DNA of 64,000 bases from NCBI GenBank assembly GCA_963971575.1, contig OZ020611.1:49361466-49425465 (forward strand), in the 5' to 3' direction. How positions within the stretch are numbered: the stretch's first letter is position 1; each line of letters starts with the position of its first letter. The notes below the pieces were generated by a model. It did no database searches and was not told the origin of the DNA. It was given only the letters and a program-made list of their open reading frames with translations. The translations under genes were made by a program, and so were the position numbers. The stretch is from Liopterus haemorrhoidalis (Eukaryota; Arthropoda; Insecta; Coleoptera; Dytiscidae). This document shows, one piece after another, positions 11,201 through 19,933 of the stretch.

Positions 11201-13180
11201 GGGCTAATATTTGATTCGATATCTTCCTTACTCGTCGTATGGCATAAATAGCTTTGTTTAATTTTCCAATTAATCTATCGATGTGACATTTCCATGTTAA
11301 TCCAGAATCCAAACGTAGGCAAACAGACCTGGGATTTCTTCTGTTGGATGTGAAGATCATGCTCTTAGTTTTCTCTTTGTTCAAATGCAGATTATTTACC
11401 TCAAACCATTCAATCGCTTCCAAGTTTGCGGCAACAGCCTTAATTGATTGTATGTCGTCATCTTTGTCGTTTACGACTAATGTTGGGTCATCGGCATAAA
11501 GAAAGGAATCACATGACAGATTATGAGGAAAGTCATTTATATAAATGATAAATAACAAAGGCCCCAGATTACTTCCTTGGGGAATACCTGATTTGATGTA
11601 ACAAGGGTCACTTCTTACCGAATTATGTGCAACGATCTGAATGCGATTAAGCAAATAAGATGTTATAAATCGAAGAGCTATTCCTCTGATACCATAATAT
11701 TCTATTTTTTCTAGTAGTATACTATGTGACATATGATCAAACGCTTTGTTAAGATTACAAAGCTGAACCGAACATTCTTCTTTATTTTCGAGGGCGTTAC
11801 AGATGGTTTTAACTAACATCGTTGATGCGTCGATTGTGCTTTTATTTAATCTGAAGCCATATTGCCGATTTGAAAGGTAGTTATGTTTCTCAAAGAATTG
11901 TGTCAATTGAGTCGTGACAACAGATTCCAAAATCTTGGAGAAAACTGGTAGAATTGATATGGGTCTATAATTCTCAGGTAGAGTTGGATCACCTTTCTTA
12001 TAAATCGGTCTTACTTTAGCCACCTTCATGTTGTCGGGAACCATCCCTTCTTCAAAGGGTTTATTGACGATGTTGCAAAGTGGATCCGGTATATCTGAAT
12101 GAATCAGTTTCACACGTTTACAGTCGAGATCAAAAATATCTTTGGTTATTTTTGGTATCATATTTGTTATGATTGTTTCAATCTCGGTAGGTGTTACGCG
12201 ATTGAAGAAAATAGATGCACCATTTACCGGTTGTTTTTTTAAGAAATGAGTCAGTGAATAATTATTATTTGGATTACTTATATTGCTAATATTTCCTACG
12301 CCGCAGAAAAAGCTTGGAACGAAGAGACTTTATGGGGCATTCGGATACTCCACTTGTTTCTTTCGACCTGTCCCGTGATTAATAATGTGCCACATAGCCT
12401 TTTGTTTGTTAGCGGCTGTTTCAGTTACTGTTTCAATTTGGTCAGTACTATACGCTCTTAAAATTTACGACCACTTTTTTTTAAACCCTGTATATTTGTT
12501 GTACACTTAGTTGCACAATATGCTATGTACATATATTTCAAATATTTAAAAATTAATTGTTTCATTTTTGGTTTTGCAAGGTACATCCAATGAATGGTGG
12601 AAAGCCCTGCCCCAGGAAACTTTTAAAATATAGAAGATGTAAAGTGCCATGCAACGGTAAGCTTATTCCTCATATATTTATAATATTATACACATTGTAG
12701 AAAAAACTGCGCTGACATCTACAATTCATTTTTTTAAAGAAGTCTATTCAATGACAAACGAATGAAGCAACAACCAACTTATTTATATATTTCTGTCTCA
12801 CACATACCTTGAAAGCATGAATGAGAACTTTTTCGTTTACCACACAGCTTAACTTTATTTATTCTGTTGTAAAACTATTAAAATAACTTATTAATTTTTT
12901 TTTATTAGAAGGAAGAGAAGATTTCAATAGCAGAAGAGAAGAAAGCAGAGAAGAATCTCGTAACTCGCTAACACCAACATGGGGTCCATCATACATGTCC
13001 AAGAGAGACTGCCTAATGTCGCCTTGGTCACCATGGTCCCCTTGCAGTCACTCTTGTGGACCATCATCAGTACAACAACGCACCCGCCGAGTACTAGTAC
13101 CGCCATCTGGTGGCGGAGAATCATGCATGCATAGAGTCGATACCAGGCCTTGCATTGTCTTATCCTGTCCCTTTGACTGA
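1972..13180 (+). CDS. SPON1: F-spondin (3' part of the gene, seven exons)
   Basis: Joined exons 1972-2218, 5183-5353, 5415-5522, 8015-8272, 9516-9718, 12581-12656 and 12909-13180 give 1335 nt, 444 residues plus TGA, with every intron GT-AG and every phase matching. Domains: TSR1 (about residues 5-73, WSEW then CSVTCGKG), Kunitz (83-137, all six Cys), linker (140-175), then TSR2, TSR3 and TSR4, each behind an acidic or Arg-rich linker. F-spondins are secreted matrix proteins that start with Reeler and Spondin_N domains; those exons must lie upstream of this window. The Kunitz domain sitting between TSRs is the insect F-spondin layout as known for the family. The introns (0.06-2.9 kb) are filled with transposon debris. 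Papilin is the main alternative, but it has different TSR and Kunitz numbers. No canonical poly(A) signal was recognised close after the stop. Confidence 0.85.
2420..2640. repeat. Intron repeat, second copy at 6187-6330
   Basis: Shares long stretches with 6187-6330 (AATTTATTTCTTATTTGTTATAGTAG, then ATTGTATAAAGTATGAA, GTACAAAATAAG and GAATATTAAAA). It lies just after the TSR1 exon of F-spondin; no coding content was seen. Confidence 0.5.
2870..3625. mobile_element. TTAA-flanked TIR element in an F-spondin intron
   Basis: TTAA at 2866-2869 and 3626-3629 flank inverted ends GGCGGCGCACAACCC and GGCGTATAACCCC. The inverted similarity continues inward through AGTTTCTTATACAAAACTAA (from 2898) and its complement (to 3602). 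No transposase. A broken relative spans 8455-8610 and 9370-9445. Confidence 0.55.
4326..4489 (+). mobile_element. tRNA-derived SINE, copy 1
   Basis: A box-A-like segment (GGCATAGCGTAGTGG) and box-B-like GGTTCACATCC are followed by a body shared with 46408-46563 (ATTGTCCTGGCTAATTGCC, AGTAGCAAAGGCCAT) and an A-rich tail. The possible target duplication AACCTA is short. Confidence 0.65.
5183..5353 (+). CDS. SPON1: F-spondin exon: Kunitz/BPTI domain
   Basis: The exon runs from a CTCAG acceptor to a GTATGT donor, phase 1 in and out. It is too short and shifted to appear as a long open frame, but it codes a complete Kunitz domain with Cys at residues 85, 94, 110, 118, 131 and 135 of the joined protein, plus GPCR, FSYTGC and GNRNNF. 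The residue after the second Cys, the P1 position that sets inhibitor specificity, is Arg95. Confidence 0.88.
5415..5522 (+). CDS. SPON1: F-spondin exon: interdomain linker
   Basis: The exon lies between TAACAG and GTATTA, phase 1 in and out, only 61 bp after the Kunitz exon. It codes a low-complexity linker without a domain, with one N-glycosylation sequon (NRT), ending DEANNDC. It is supported mainly by its splice sites and by exact phase continuity with the exons on either side. Confidence 0.72.
5697..6981. mobile_element. Possible degenerate hAT element in an F-spondin intron
   Basis: CAGTGGCGTGGC at 5697 is matched inverted by CAGTGACGTGGC at 6981. Flanking octamers (GTTGCGGT, GTTAAAGT) agree at only 5 of 8 bases. 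No transposase is recognisable within; the interior has GC-rich inverted fragments around 5940-6100. Confidence 0.35.
7071..7343. mobile_element. TTAA MITE, copy 1
   Basis: TTAA at 7067-7070 precedes GGCCCGGTCTTTCCACC. Interior and right end match 30937-31199 along their length (GTCAATACC, CAGTGAATTCAATACGTCAG, ATAACCTTATCTGTCAGA). The right end is diverged (GGTTC, TAAA). Confidence 0.65.
7620..7915. repeat. Repeat with the ACAAGTGATGACC / AGGTC minisatellite
   Basis: Contains two units of the CTTCTAAAATACAAGTGATGA motif with poly-A/AGGTC spacers, the same internal repeat found in the hAT MITEs at 14320, 17169, 20799, 33822 and 38257. Ends and target duplication could not be defined. Confidence 0.4.
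8015..8272 (+). CDS. SPON1: F-spondin exon: acidic linker and TSR2
   Basis: The acceptor is TTATTAG and the donor GTTAAA, phase 1 in and out. An acidic stretch (EGDYDAIDSENEHHTEGD) is followed by a TSR with WSDWSPCTATCGKG and ending HCP. Confidence 0.85.
8612..8760 (+). mobile_element. tRNA-derived SINE head, copy of a second family
   Basis: Box A (TAGCTCCGTGGTAAAACGG) and a perfect box B (GGTTCGATACC) lie about 35 bp apart. The flanks do not fold into a tRNA cloverleaf with a clear anticodon, so this is a SINE promoter region and not a tRNA gene. Its body differs from the 4326/46408 family. Confidence 0.5.
9516..9718 (+). CDS. SPON1: F-spondin exon: first half of TSR3
   Basis: The acceptor is GTGCAG and the donor AAG/GTAATT; it enters in phase 1 and leaves in phase 0. 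It codes a linker and then WSKWSNCNITEGASCGKG, the first half of a TSR that is split by an intron. Confidence 0.85.
9790..10280 (-). pseudogene. mariner (DD34D-type) transposase fragment
   Basis: On the minus strand the third catalytic region (PDLTPCDYYLFPNLKKWL, near 9930-10000) is followed by the C-terminal end of a mariner transposase, with stops and shifts. Only the last third can be recognised. It lies in the intron between TSR3 halves, next to the sequence ACTAGCTGGAGTACCCG that also starts the array at 17391. Confidence 0.65.
10620..12330 (-). mobile_element. Non-LTR retrotransposon, 5' truncated, reverse transcriptase
   Basis: The open frame 12161-11088 extends upstream to about 12330 without a stop and codes a LINE reverse transcriptase: YRPISILPVFSKILE, GFRLNKST, SGIPQGSNLGP and FLYADD (222-225 from the ATG at 12161). 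Motif A reads CNLNKAFD, so the usual catalytic Asp of xDLSKAFD is Asn (position 136). After 11088 the C-terminal part continues in shifted frames (11055-10807). The 3' end carries AATAAAG and an (ATT)n tail at 10626-10650, as in several insect LINE clades. Dead copy, inside an F-spondin intron. Confidence 0.8.
12581..12656 (+). CDS. SPON1: F-spondin exon: second half of TSR3
   Basis: A 76-nt exon between TTGCAAG and GTAAGC. It enters in phase 0 and leaves in phase 1. It codes NGGKPCPRKLLKYRRCKVPC, the Cys-rich second half of TSR3, joining in frame to the exon ending at 9718. Confidence 0.83.
12909..13180 (+). CDS. SPON1: F-spondin terminal exon: TSR4 and stop
   Basis: The acceptor is TTATTAG. 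An Arg/Glu-rich linker leads into a TSR (WSPWSPCSHSCGPSSVQQRT) and the protein ends CPFD followed by TGA at 13178-13180. The CGPS variant of the CG motif is common in terminal F-spondin repeats. Confidence 0.88.
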
Positions 13181-14319
13181 GATGTTTCATTTCACACTTG
13201 ACTCATTTTGAAAAGGACGACTAAATTACAAATTTTCCACTGCGTTAAGTACGTTCAGTAAACAAGTGATAGGTTTATAATAGATATCATAATTGGATAT
13301 GATGCGTATACTGTTGCAACTGGAAAATTCTTTTGTTTTACTAACCTTATTAATTATTCTGCTGTTCATCCGTGAATTTATTGTATTGTTTTTTTATATA
13401 GAATTGTTTCTTAGCTTTCTCAAAAATATTTAAAAAGTAGCTAGCAACTAGCGAATAAGATCTGCGCGAAAATCATTTAAACCCAATATTTTTTAACATT
13501 CCCAAATGAAAACATAATACTCTTTAGTCCCTACAACTATATTCAAAATCATAATTTTTGTGCACGTAGATCTCACCTAGAGACATCAATTTCACAAATG
13601 TCTCCACTGATTTTTTGGCAGTTGTGGCACTTTGGTTACTTTTCTCAGGAAACATATTTGGGGAGACTGTTATACCTTGAGCAGAATGAACCTTGAGCAT
13701 AATGTACCTTGGAACACTTTTAAATTTCTGATCTCCTCTAACATCTAGGGCCCTCTAGTAGTATCTATGTTGTTAAACAGTAACCTTTTGATTTTTTTTT
13801 ATCTGTTCGCTTGCTATTAAGTTAGTTTTAAAAAAATAATGTATTTTAGTGTTAAAAGTAAATATTTTAACATTTTGATGTTCTTGTATCGTGTTTCCTA
13901 TGTAGTTATTATCTATCATCTGTAATAACCATCTTATGCAATAGTCTAATGAATATTTCTAAAATATTGTTTTCTACTCCAGACATAACCTGTTCAGTTT
14001 TTCGCCATTTTCACGATTTTAAGCTCTGTCTTGAACCTTAGAACAACACAAGTTTTGTACCTGGATTTCAGTTCCTACAATCTAAAATAGTTATATTTAT
14101 CATACTTTTGTAAACTACTATTAAACTTCTGTTTTCGAACTTGTTTTCTTAGAAATTATTTTAAAAAAATAAGATGATAATTTTTTCATGAAAATATTAT
14201 TGTTTTGTAACACAATTAAAAATTCTATATTATGAGGTATTTAACTCTTCTACACTGTTATAAATAATGAATACTAATTATTTATTATTAATAGTAATTA
14301 ACAGAATGAACGTTTCAAT
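13181..14319. other. 3' flank of F-spondin, no gene seen
   Basis: AT-rich sequence after the F-spondin stop that probably includes its 3' UTR. No further reading frame, RNA or repeat was recognised. Confidence 0.4.
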
Positions 14320-14572
14320 CAGTGCCATAACTAGGCAGGGGCAATTGGGGCACATGCCCAAAAAGGAAAATATTTGCATAATAATTGTATTTGGGTTTTT
14401 TTTTTTTTAGATCGTCATCAATTGTATTTTAGAAGTGAGGATCTTTTTTTTTAGGTCATCACTTGTATTTCAGAAGTGAGGAACCCGTTTTTTTTTTTTT
14501 AGGCTTCACTTGTATTATGTAGTATTTAGAGGGGGGCAATTAAAAATCTTGCCCAGGGCCTGAAAGAAGCTA
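14320..14572. mobile_element. hAT MITE with poly-T minisatellite
   Basis: The octamer GTTTCAAT is duplicated exactly at 14312-14319 and 14573-14580. The left end reads CAGTGCCATAACTAGG; the right end has lost its terminal inverted repeat. The interior has three units of TCACTTGTATTTTAGAAGTGAGGA separated by poly-T runs. Confidence 0.6.
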
Positions 14573-14807
14573 GTTTCAATGTCCAAGAGGATATGTTCCA
14601 AAGTACACGACCATTTTTACCATGAAACACTTTAACAGGGTTTAAAAAATAATTTAAAAAATAATATATAATGAAATAATAATGTAAAAGTGTACCAGTT
14701 GGCAGAGGAAAAATCAAAGTTAATTTTACATTAGTATTAAATTGTAAAAATAAATATCAACAACATGAAAATTTAGAAAATGTAAAAAATGTTTCAAGGT
14801 ATTATCA

Positions 14808-14976
14808 GTCTCATTTTGTAATACATAGCTAACAGGGCTAACGTAGCTAATACGTAGCAATTTACAATACATTTATAATATTATCATAGTATTGGTTCAC
14901 ACGGATACGTCAAAGTCTGTTGAATTCAAAAATCACCAAAATCATCAGATCTAGTTAAAGTATTACAAAATCAAAC
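14808..14976. mobile_element. MITE with GTCTCATTTTGTAATAC ends, copy 1
   Basis: Inverted ends GTCTCATTTTGTAATAC and GTATTACAAAATCAAAC. The interior (TTTATAATATTAT, AGTATTGGTTCA, GGATACG, AAAGTCTGTT) is shared with 40008-40179, and a lone end occurs at 63424-63445. Confidence 0.6.
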
Positions 14977-15279
14977 ACCTTATATAACAGTCCTATTGCA
15001 AACGCTCTTTTTCTGATAGTTTTTTTTTTTTTTTTTTGAGAAGACATCGTTTCGCCATGTATAATTTCATTTTCAAGTAACATTTTCTCTGTGTGGAAAT
15101 CGCAACGATTTTTCGGCATATAATTTCCCCAAACTTTATTGATCGTCGACCCCATCCAGTATTTTTTGGCATTATATAAAGGCGCTCTTAAAAAAAATAA
15201 TAATAATAATAAATAAAGATAAAATTGTATGTATAAGTCTACAGTCGGATTGAAAAAAGTTAACTGGCAATCGGGAGAA

Positions 15280-16140
15280 AGGAAGAAATCCAAAAGTTTC
15301 AAGTGGCGATAGGGGGAAATTCAAAGTGAATATAGGTTTTCTACATTTTTATAGTTTTGTAGGTATGGCCAAAAAAACCTTATAACGTCACTCATGTGTC
15401 TTTCTGCCAATTCTTCAGATCTCGTGGCCATACGTCTAAACTTAAGAAGTTTAGTTATAAATTTGGCATGTTTGCACAACTCTTTGACCCACATACAGGA
15501 AATTGCACTATTGTTCCAAGTTTCCAAAAAGTTTTAAAAAAACACATCGCGGGAAAAATATAAAAAATATGTTTCCAACGAAAAAATAAATACTTTATTT
15601 ACATTTTGAGTGGGGCATCAAATGAAATCTCTTAATGCGTGAATAATCTAACAAATTTTTATTTTTGAAATTTTTTATTATTATTATTTTTTTTTTTTTT
15701 ACTGGTGTTATCGAGAAAAGCCTGTCAAAAACCTATTGAACCCAGCCCTATTTTCTAGAGGGTTTGATCTAAAAATCTGAAAACATAAAATCTCAATACA
15801 TTGATGGGAACCTGAATAATTCAACAAGAATTTTTGATCGGATTAGTTTTTCAAAAATAGCTTAAAAATTAAAAAAAATAATTATTATATTTTTTAAACT
15901 TTGGTGATATCAAAAAAATATGTACTCTAAAGACATTAATTAAGGAACGAAAAGTAGTTTTTTTAAATTTCTTTATTTTAACTCGATTTTTGCCAAAGCT
16001 GTGCTAAAAAACCTCAAGAACCTATAACTCAATGGAATTAATGTAAAAATCTGAGTAATGCAAATTAATGTGGAGCAGAATAGTACAACAGGAATTTTTG
16101 ATCTGCTAATCATTTCGAAAGTTATCGAAATTTTTGCAAC
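15280..16140. repeat. Dispersed repeat with ATAACGTCACTCATGTGTCT
   Basis: Shares ordered blocks with 34590-36350, 43090-43260, 44223-44299 and 62430-62830 (CACTCATGTGTCT, GAAATTTGGCATG, CTTAATGCGTGAATAA, CATTGATGGGAACCT). Non-coding in all copies; superfamily not identified. Confidence 0.5.
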
Positions 16141-16149
16141 ACCTTGCTT

Positions 16150-17150
16150 ACAATATCTGAATGACTGAAGAACTGGATAGATATATTAAGTACGTTTGTA
16201 AGTCTCTGGATAGAAGCACGTGAATTATTCTTTCAAAATTTATTATAATATGTACCCACAATTCGTTATCACTTACTCAATAGCTACAAAAAATATCTAC
16301 AATGTGTGAAAATTCACACTTCACATCAATTTATTTTTGTGCCCTCCGATTATAAAAACCTACGAGCCATTAGCTACATAAAACTTCATATAAAAGTCTA
16401 CATTTATTTTTAGAAAAATCTGTCCTTTTCATTATGATTGTATTATTATTTTTGTTTGCCCCATCATTACATATTTCGTTATTAACTAGAAATATGTTAG
16501 ATAGGTTTAAAAATTTATAATGGAATTATTACTTATTGATATTAAATTTATAAAACTCCTTCATCATATCAAAACTGAAATAATTTTAAACATATCAACG
16601 GATTAATTTGGTAAATTTTTTGTAATTAAAAATTACTATTTAATTATTTAATTTTAACATAAATCCTTAGCATATGTCGATAATTTGTATTAAACATCCA
16701 CATTTGTACATTGTAGCAACACATTTCAATATAATTTACAATTCTTTCGTATTTTATAAGTATTGGATAATAAAATTGGTGTAGTATTAATCCGAATTTG
16801 AAAAATTCCCTAAATAAATTTAGAAAATATTAAATAAGTGTACCTTTCTAGTTTTGTATAAAAATATGTTATATTAGATATGTAATTGTATATAGTGGAA
16901 ATAATTTGTAAGACAATAATTATTGTAAATAAAATTCTAAAGAAAATCTAAATATACAATCTACAACTTTATTCTCTTGTGTCTAGTGCCATGAAGTTTT
17001 GTCAAGGTCTCAAATGCAACTACTCCCTAAACCTAATTCGTGGTTAACTACGAATTAGTGTTTCTTCTCCAGATATTTTATTAATTCTTATTTTTCTTTT
17101 CTCGATAAATTACAATAATAATAATAATTTTATTGGTCCAGTAGATCATT
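16150..17150. other. AT-rich intergenic stretch
   Basis: No gene, repeat family or conserved element was recognised in this kilobase. Confidence 0.4.
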
Positions 17151-17168
17151 TTATATACTAGCTGGAGT

Positions 17169-17382
17169 CAGGCCCTACAAAAGGGGGGGGGGGTAACCTG
17201 GGAAATTTCCCGGGGCCCCGGAGTTTTTGGAGTTGAGGTGAGGACCTTTTTTATCCTCATCACTTGTATTTTGGAAGTGAGAACCTTTTTTTTTTGCTCA
17301 TCATTTATATTTGGAAGTGAGGACCCCGGAGCCCGCAAAGAAACTTTCTCCCGGGGCCACAGAAGTCCTTTCGGCGGCCCTG
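17169..17382. mobile_element. hAT MITE with poly-T minisatellite, exact TSD
   Basis: GCTGGAGT is duplicated at 17161-17168 and 17383-17390. Ends are CAGGCCCT and AGGGCCGCC inverted. The interior holds units of GGAAGTGAGGACC/poly-T/TCATCACTTGTATTT. It splits the motif ACTAGCTGGAGTACCCG, which is intact at 9738. Confidence 0.75.
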
Positions 17383-17390
17383 GCTGGAGT

Positions 17391-18950
17391 ACCCGTACTT
17401 TGTAAGAATTTTGGTATGTAATATTTTTACTGTAACGTAAATAATAAGTGACATATTTCAGTTTCAAGTAAAACACAAAATAATCGTTTCTTTGTTCGAA
17501 GTTCGAAACCTCTATTTTGTAGTTTGATGTTAAGTAAATAATAAGTGAAATACTTCGTTTATAGGTAGCATTTTCCATAGCTCCCCAAATAAATATCTTA
17601 TTAAAACTGCATTGAACAGATAGGAATATTTTCTTTTTTCATATTCATTTTAGCTGTGAAGTGCATGATAAATGAGATATTTCAACCTTTTAAGTAACAC
17701 TCCTCTTGTCCCCTAAATAACCTTCTTATTAAAAAATGAATTAAAAAAAAAAAAGATAAAAAGGTTCCTCATATAAATTTTGAATGTAAAATATATAATA
17801 AGTGAAATACTTCAAGATTTTAGTTTTAGAGTGTACCCCGTAACATCCCAAATTTGTTTTCTTATTATAATTTTTTTTCTTATATTCGTTTTTGATGTTG
17901 TTAATAATAAGGGAAATATTTTAAAGTTTAGCTTTAGGGTCCGCCCCCCGCCCCCTCCCGTAACTCTTATATTTATTTTAATGAAAAAATGCATAGAAAT
18001 AAAAGAATTGTTTTATTATTACAAACTATTTTTGTTACATACGTTTTTGCTGATATAAGTCAATAATTAGGGAGATGTTTCAAAAGTTTAGCTTTAGGGT
18101 CCCCCCTAAAGGATTCCACACACCAAAGCGGCCGCGGTGGAGGCCGCGGTAGCGGTACGGCGGCGGCCTAACGCAACCTATATAATACAATGAGACCACG
18201 CAAATACAAGCGTTCAGCTATCTGGCGGCCGAACTCGACAAGTTGCGTTAGGCCGCGCGATATTCATTGTTTATATACCACAGAGTGAATATATTTAAGA
18301 AAATAATGTCGAAAATAGATAATTTAACAGAAAAAATCATAGATCAGTAAAGGATCATTTAATTTTGTATGACTTAGCACATCCTGATTACAAGAATATT
18401 AGGAAAACAAATAAAGTGTGGGACGAAATAGGAAAAGTTTTGGAAATTGATAGTAAGTAGATTATTATTTTTCCTCTACATACAATTAATTATTCTATTG
18501 TATTCTCGCAATCAATATTATCATACAACTATATACCGTGATTCACTAACTGATCGCTACCGCCACTCCCACCGCGTTAGTGTGAGGAGACCTGATCGCT
18601 AGTCGTATCGCTAACGCTACCGCCACCGCGGCCGCTTTGGTGTGTAGAATCCTTAACTCCTCAAATATTCATCTAAATGAAAAAATGCATAAAAATAAAA
18701 GATTTAGTCATGTATGATTTTGCTTTTAAGTCAAGAATAAGGGGATATGCGATAATATGTAGACATATATGTAGATATTAGTTTTAGAGTGTCGCCCCGT
18801 AACTCCCCAAATATTCATCTAATTGAAAAAATGCATTGAATACAAAATGATTTGTTTTCTTACTATAAAGAATTTTGCTTATATAGTTTTTCCTGTTAAG
18901 TCAATAATAAGTGTGATATTGAAAAAAGTTTATTTTTAATAAACAGGCTT
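17391..18950. repeat. Degenerate tandem array, units about 118-143 bp
   Basis: Recurrent order in each unit: GTTTAGCTTTAGGGT, CCCCGTAACTCCCCAAATAT, TCTTATT, GAAAAAATGCAT, then AAGTCAATAATAAGTG. Units start near 17577, 17705, 17840, 17958, 18100/18654 and 18797. One unit is split by the element at 18110-18653. Confidence 0.6.
18110..18653 (+). mobile_element. PIF/Harbinger derivative with a captured MADF exon
   Basis: TAA is duplicated on both sides (18107-18109, 18654-18656). The terminal repeats are about 30 bp, GC-rich and near perfect (AGGATTCCACACACCAAAG then GCGGCCGCGGTGG), with further inverted GC blocks inside. From ATG at 18307 a MADF DNA-binding domain is coded (HLILYDLAHPDYKNI, KVWDEIGKVLEID) with a one-base frameshift near 18350, ending at a splice-donor-like GTAAGT. 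MADF proteins are the accessory partner of Harbinger transposases. The transposase itself is absent, so this is an internally deleted copy. Confidence 0.75.
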
Positions 18951-18959
18951 AACCCTGAA

Positions 18960-19740
18960 ACACCTCCAAAGAATAAATATTTTGAAATGTCTCTATACTC
19001 TACACTGTAGAGTGAGTAGAGTAATTTAATCTACACAGGAAAATTGTCAAATATTTGCAAACTGACACACTTACGGAACACCACATGAAATAATAAGGGA
19101 TTTTAATTATGCTAACAATAGTTTAGTAAACATTAAACGATTTTCTTGCACATGTGAGACAGGGGGAATGAAAAATTCAACCTTTAAAACTTGTTTAAAA
19201 ATATCTGAACAGTAGAAATTCCCATCAATAAATAGAAACAAAATTTTAGAATCATTAATAATCTTTCTTCTTCACTTGTAGCAAAACATAAGTAAAAAAA
19301 TATATTAAGTTATTAACTTTTAAGGCATTTTTCTCGTTGGTATTAAAATTAAATTAAATTGCAAAACTAATAAAGAAACTTTGTCATATAGTTTTTCTAA
19401 AAAAATTCATCTAATATAGGAATATGTTATTTCTCCGAATGACAACCATACACACAACAAGGAGTATTTAATCTTTTTTTCTTAAATTTAGCACTTTATT
19501 CGTTGTAAAAATGGAGTAAGAATGATCAGAAACAAAAAAGCATATGCAGAACTATACGTAAACAATGACAGTATACTTTTTAGAAGTGTTCGCTTTATTG
19601 CCGCTAGAGGTATACACGTTAATTTGGGTTACCAATATTACTCTAATCTGTTGTGTTGCTCTAATCTGTAAAAAAGTTCATCCACGAATAAAGTTCACAC
19701 CGCAGTCGTTACTTATTTACAGGTTCTGAAGTTTCAAATA
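18960..19740. other. Intergenic stretch before OBP A
   Basis: No gene or recognisable element; AT-rich, lying 3' of OBP A. Confidence 0.35.
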
Positions 19741-19745
19741 ATATA

Positions 19746-19751
19746 TTTATT
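19746..19751 (-). terminator. Poly(A) signal of OBP A
   Basis: AATAAA on the minus strand, about 80 bp after the OBP A stop codon. Confidence 0.5.
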
Positions 19752-19829
19752 CAATACATATTATTGTTTTATATATTTTACATGATTAGATTATTAATAT
19801 TTTTTAATATTCGTTATAAAAAAGTTGAA

Positions 19830-19933
19830 TTAGTTATTTTTGTTGTAATATTTCTTAAATTTTTTAAAATACTCAGTTATGAGGCAATCCATTAGACTAG
19901 AGGCTGCTTCACAGTCGTCATCAATCTCAGGCA
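19830..19933 (-). CDS. OBP A exon 5 (C5, C6 and stop)
   Basis: After the acceptor TGTTTTAG the exon codes DDDCEAASSLMDCL, the C5-X8-C6 motif, then a Lys-rich tail and TAA at 19832-19830. It lies 7.4 kb from exon 4 but restores the frame (G plus TG gives Val) and aligns well with the last exon of paralogue B. Confidence 0.88.
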
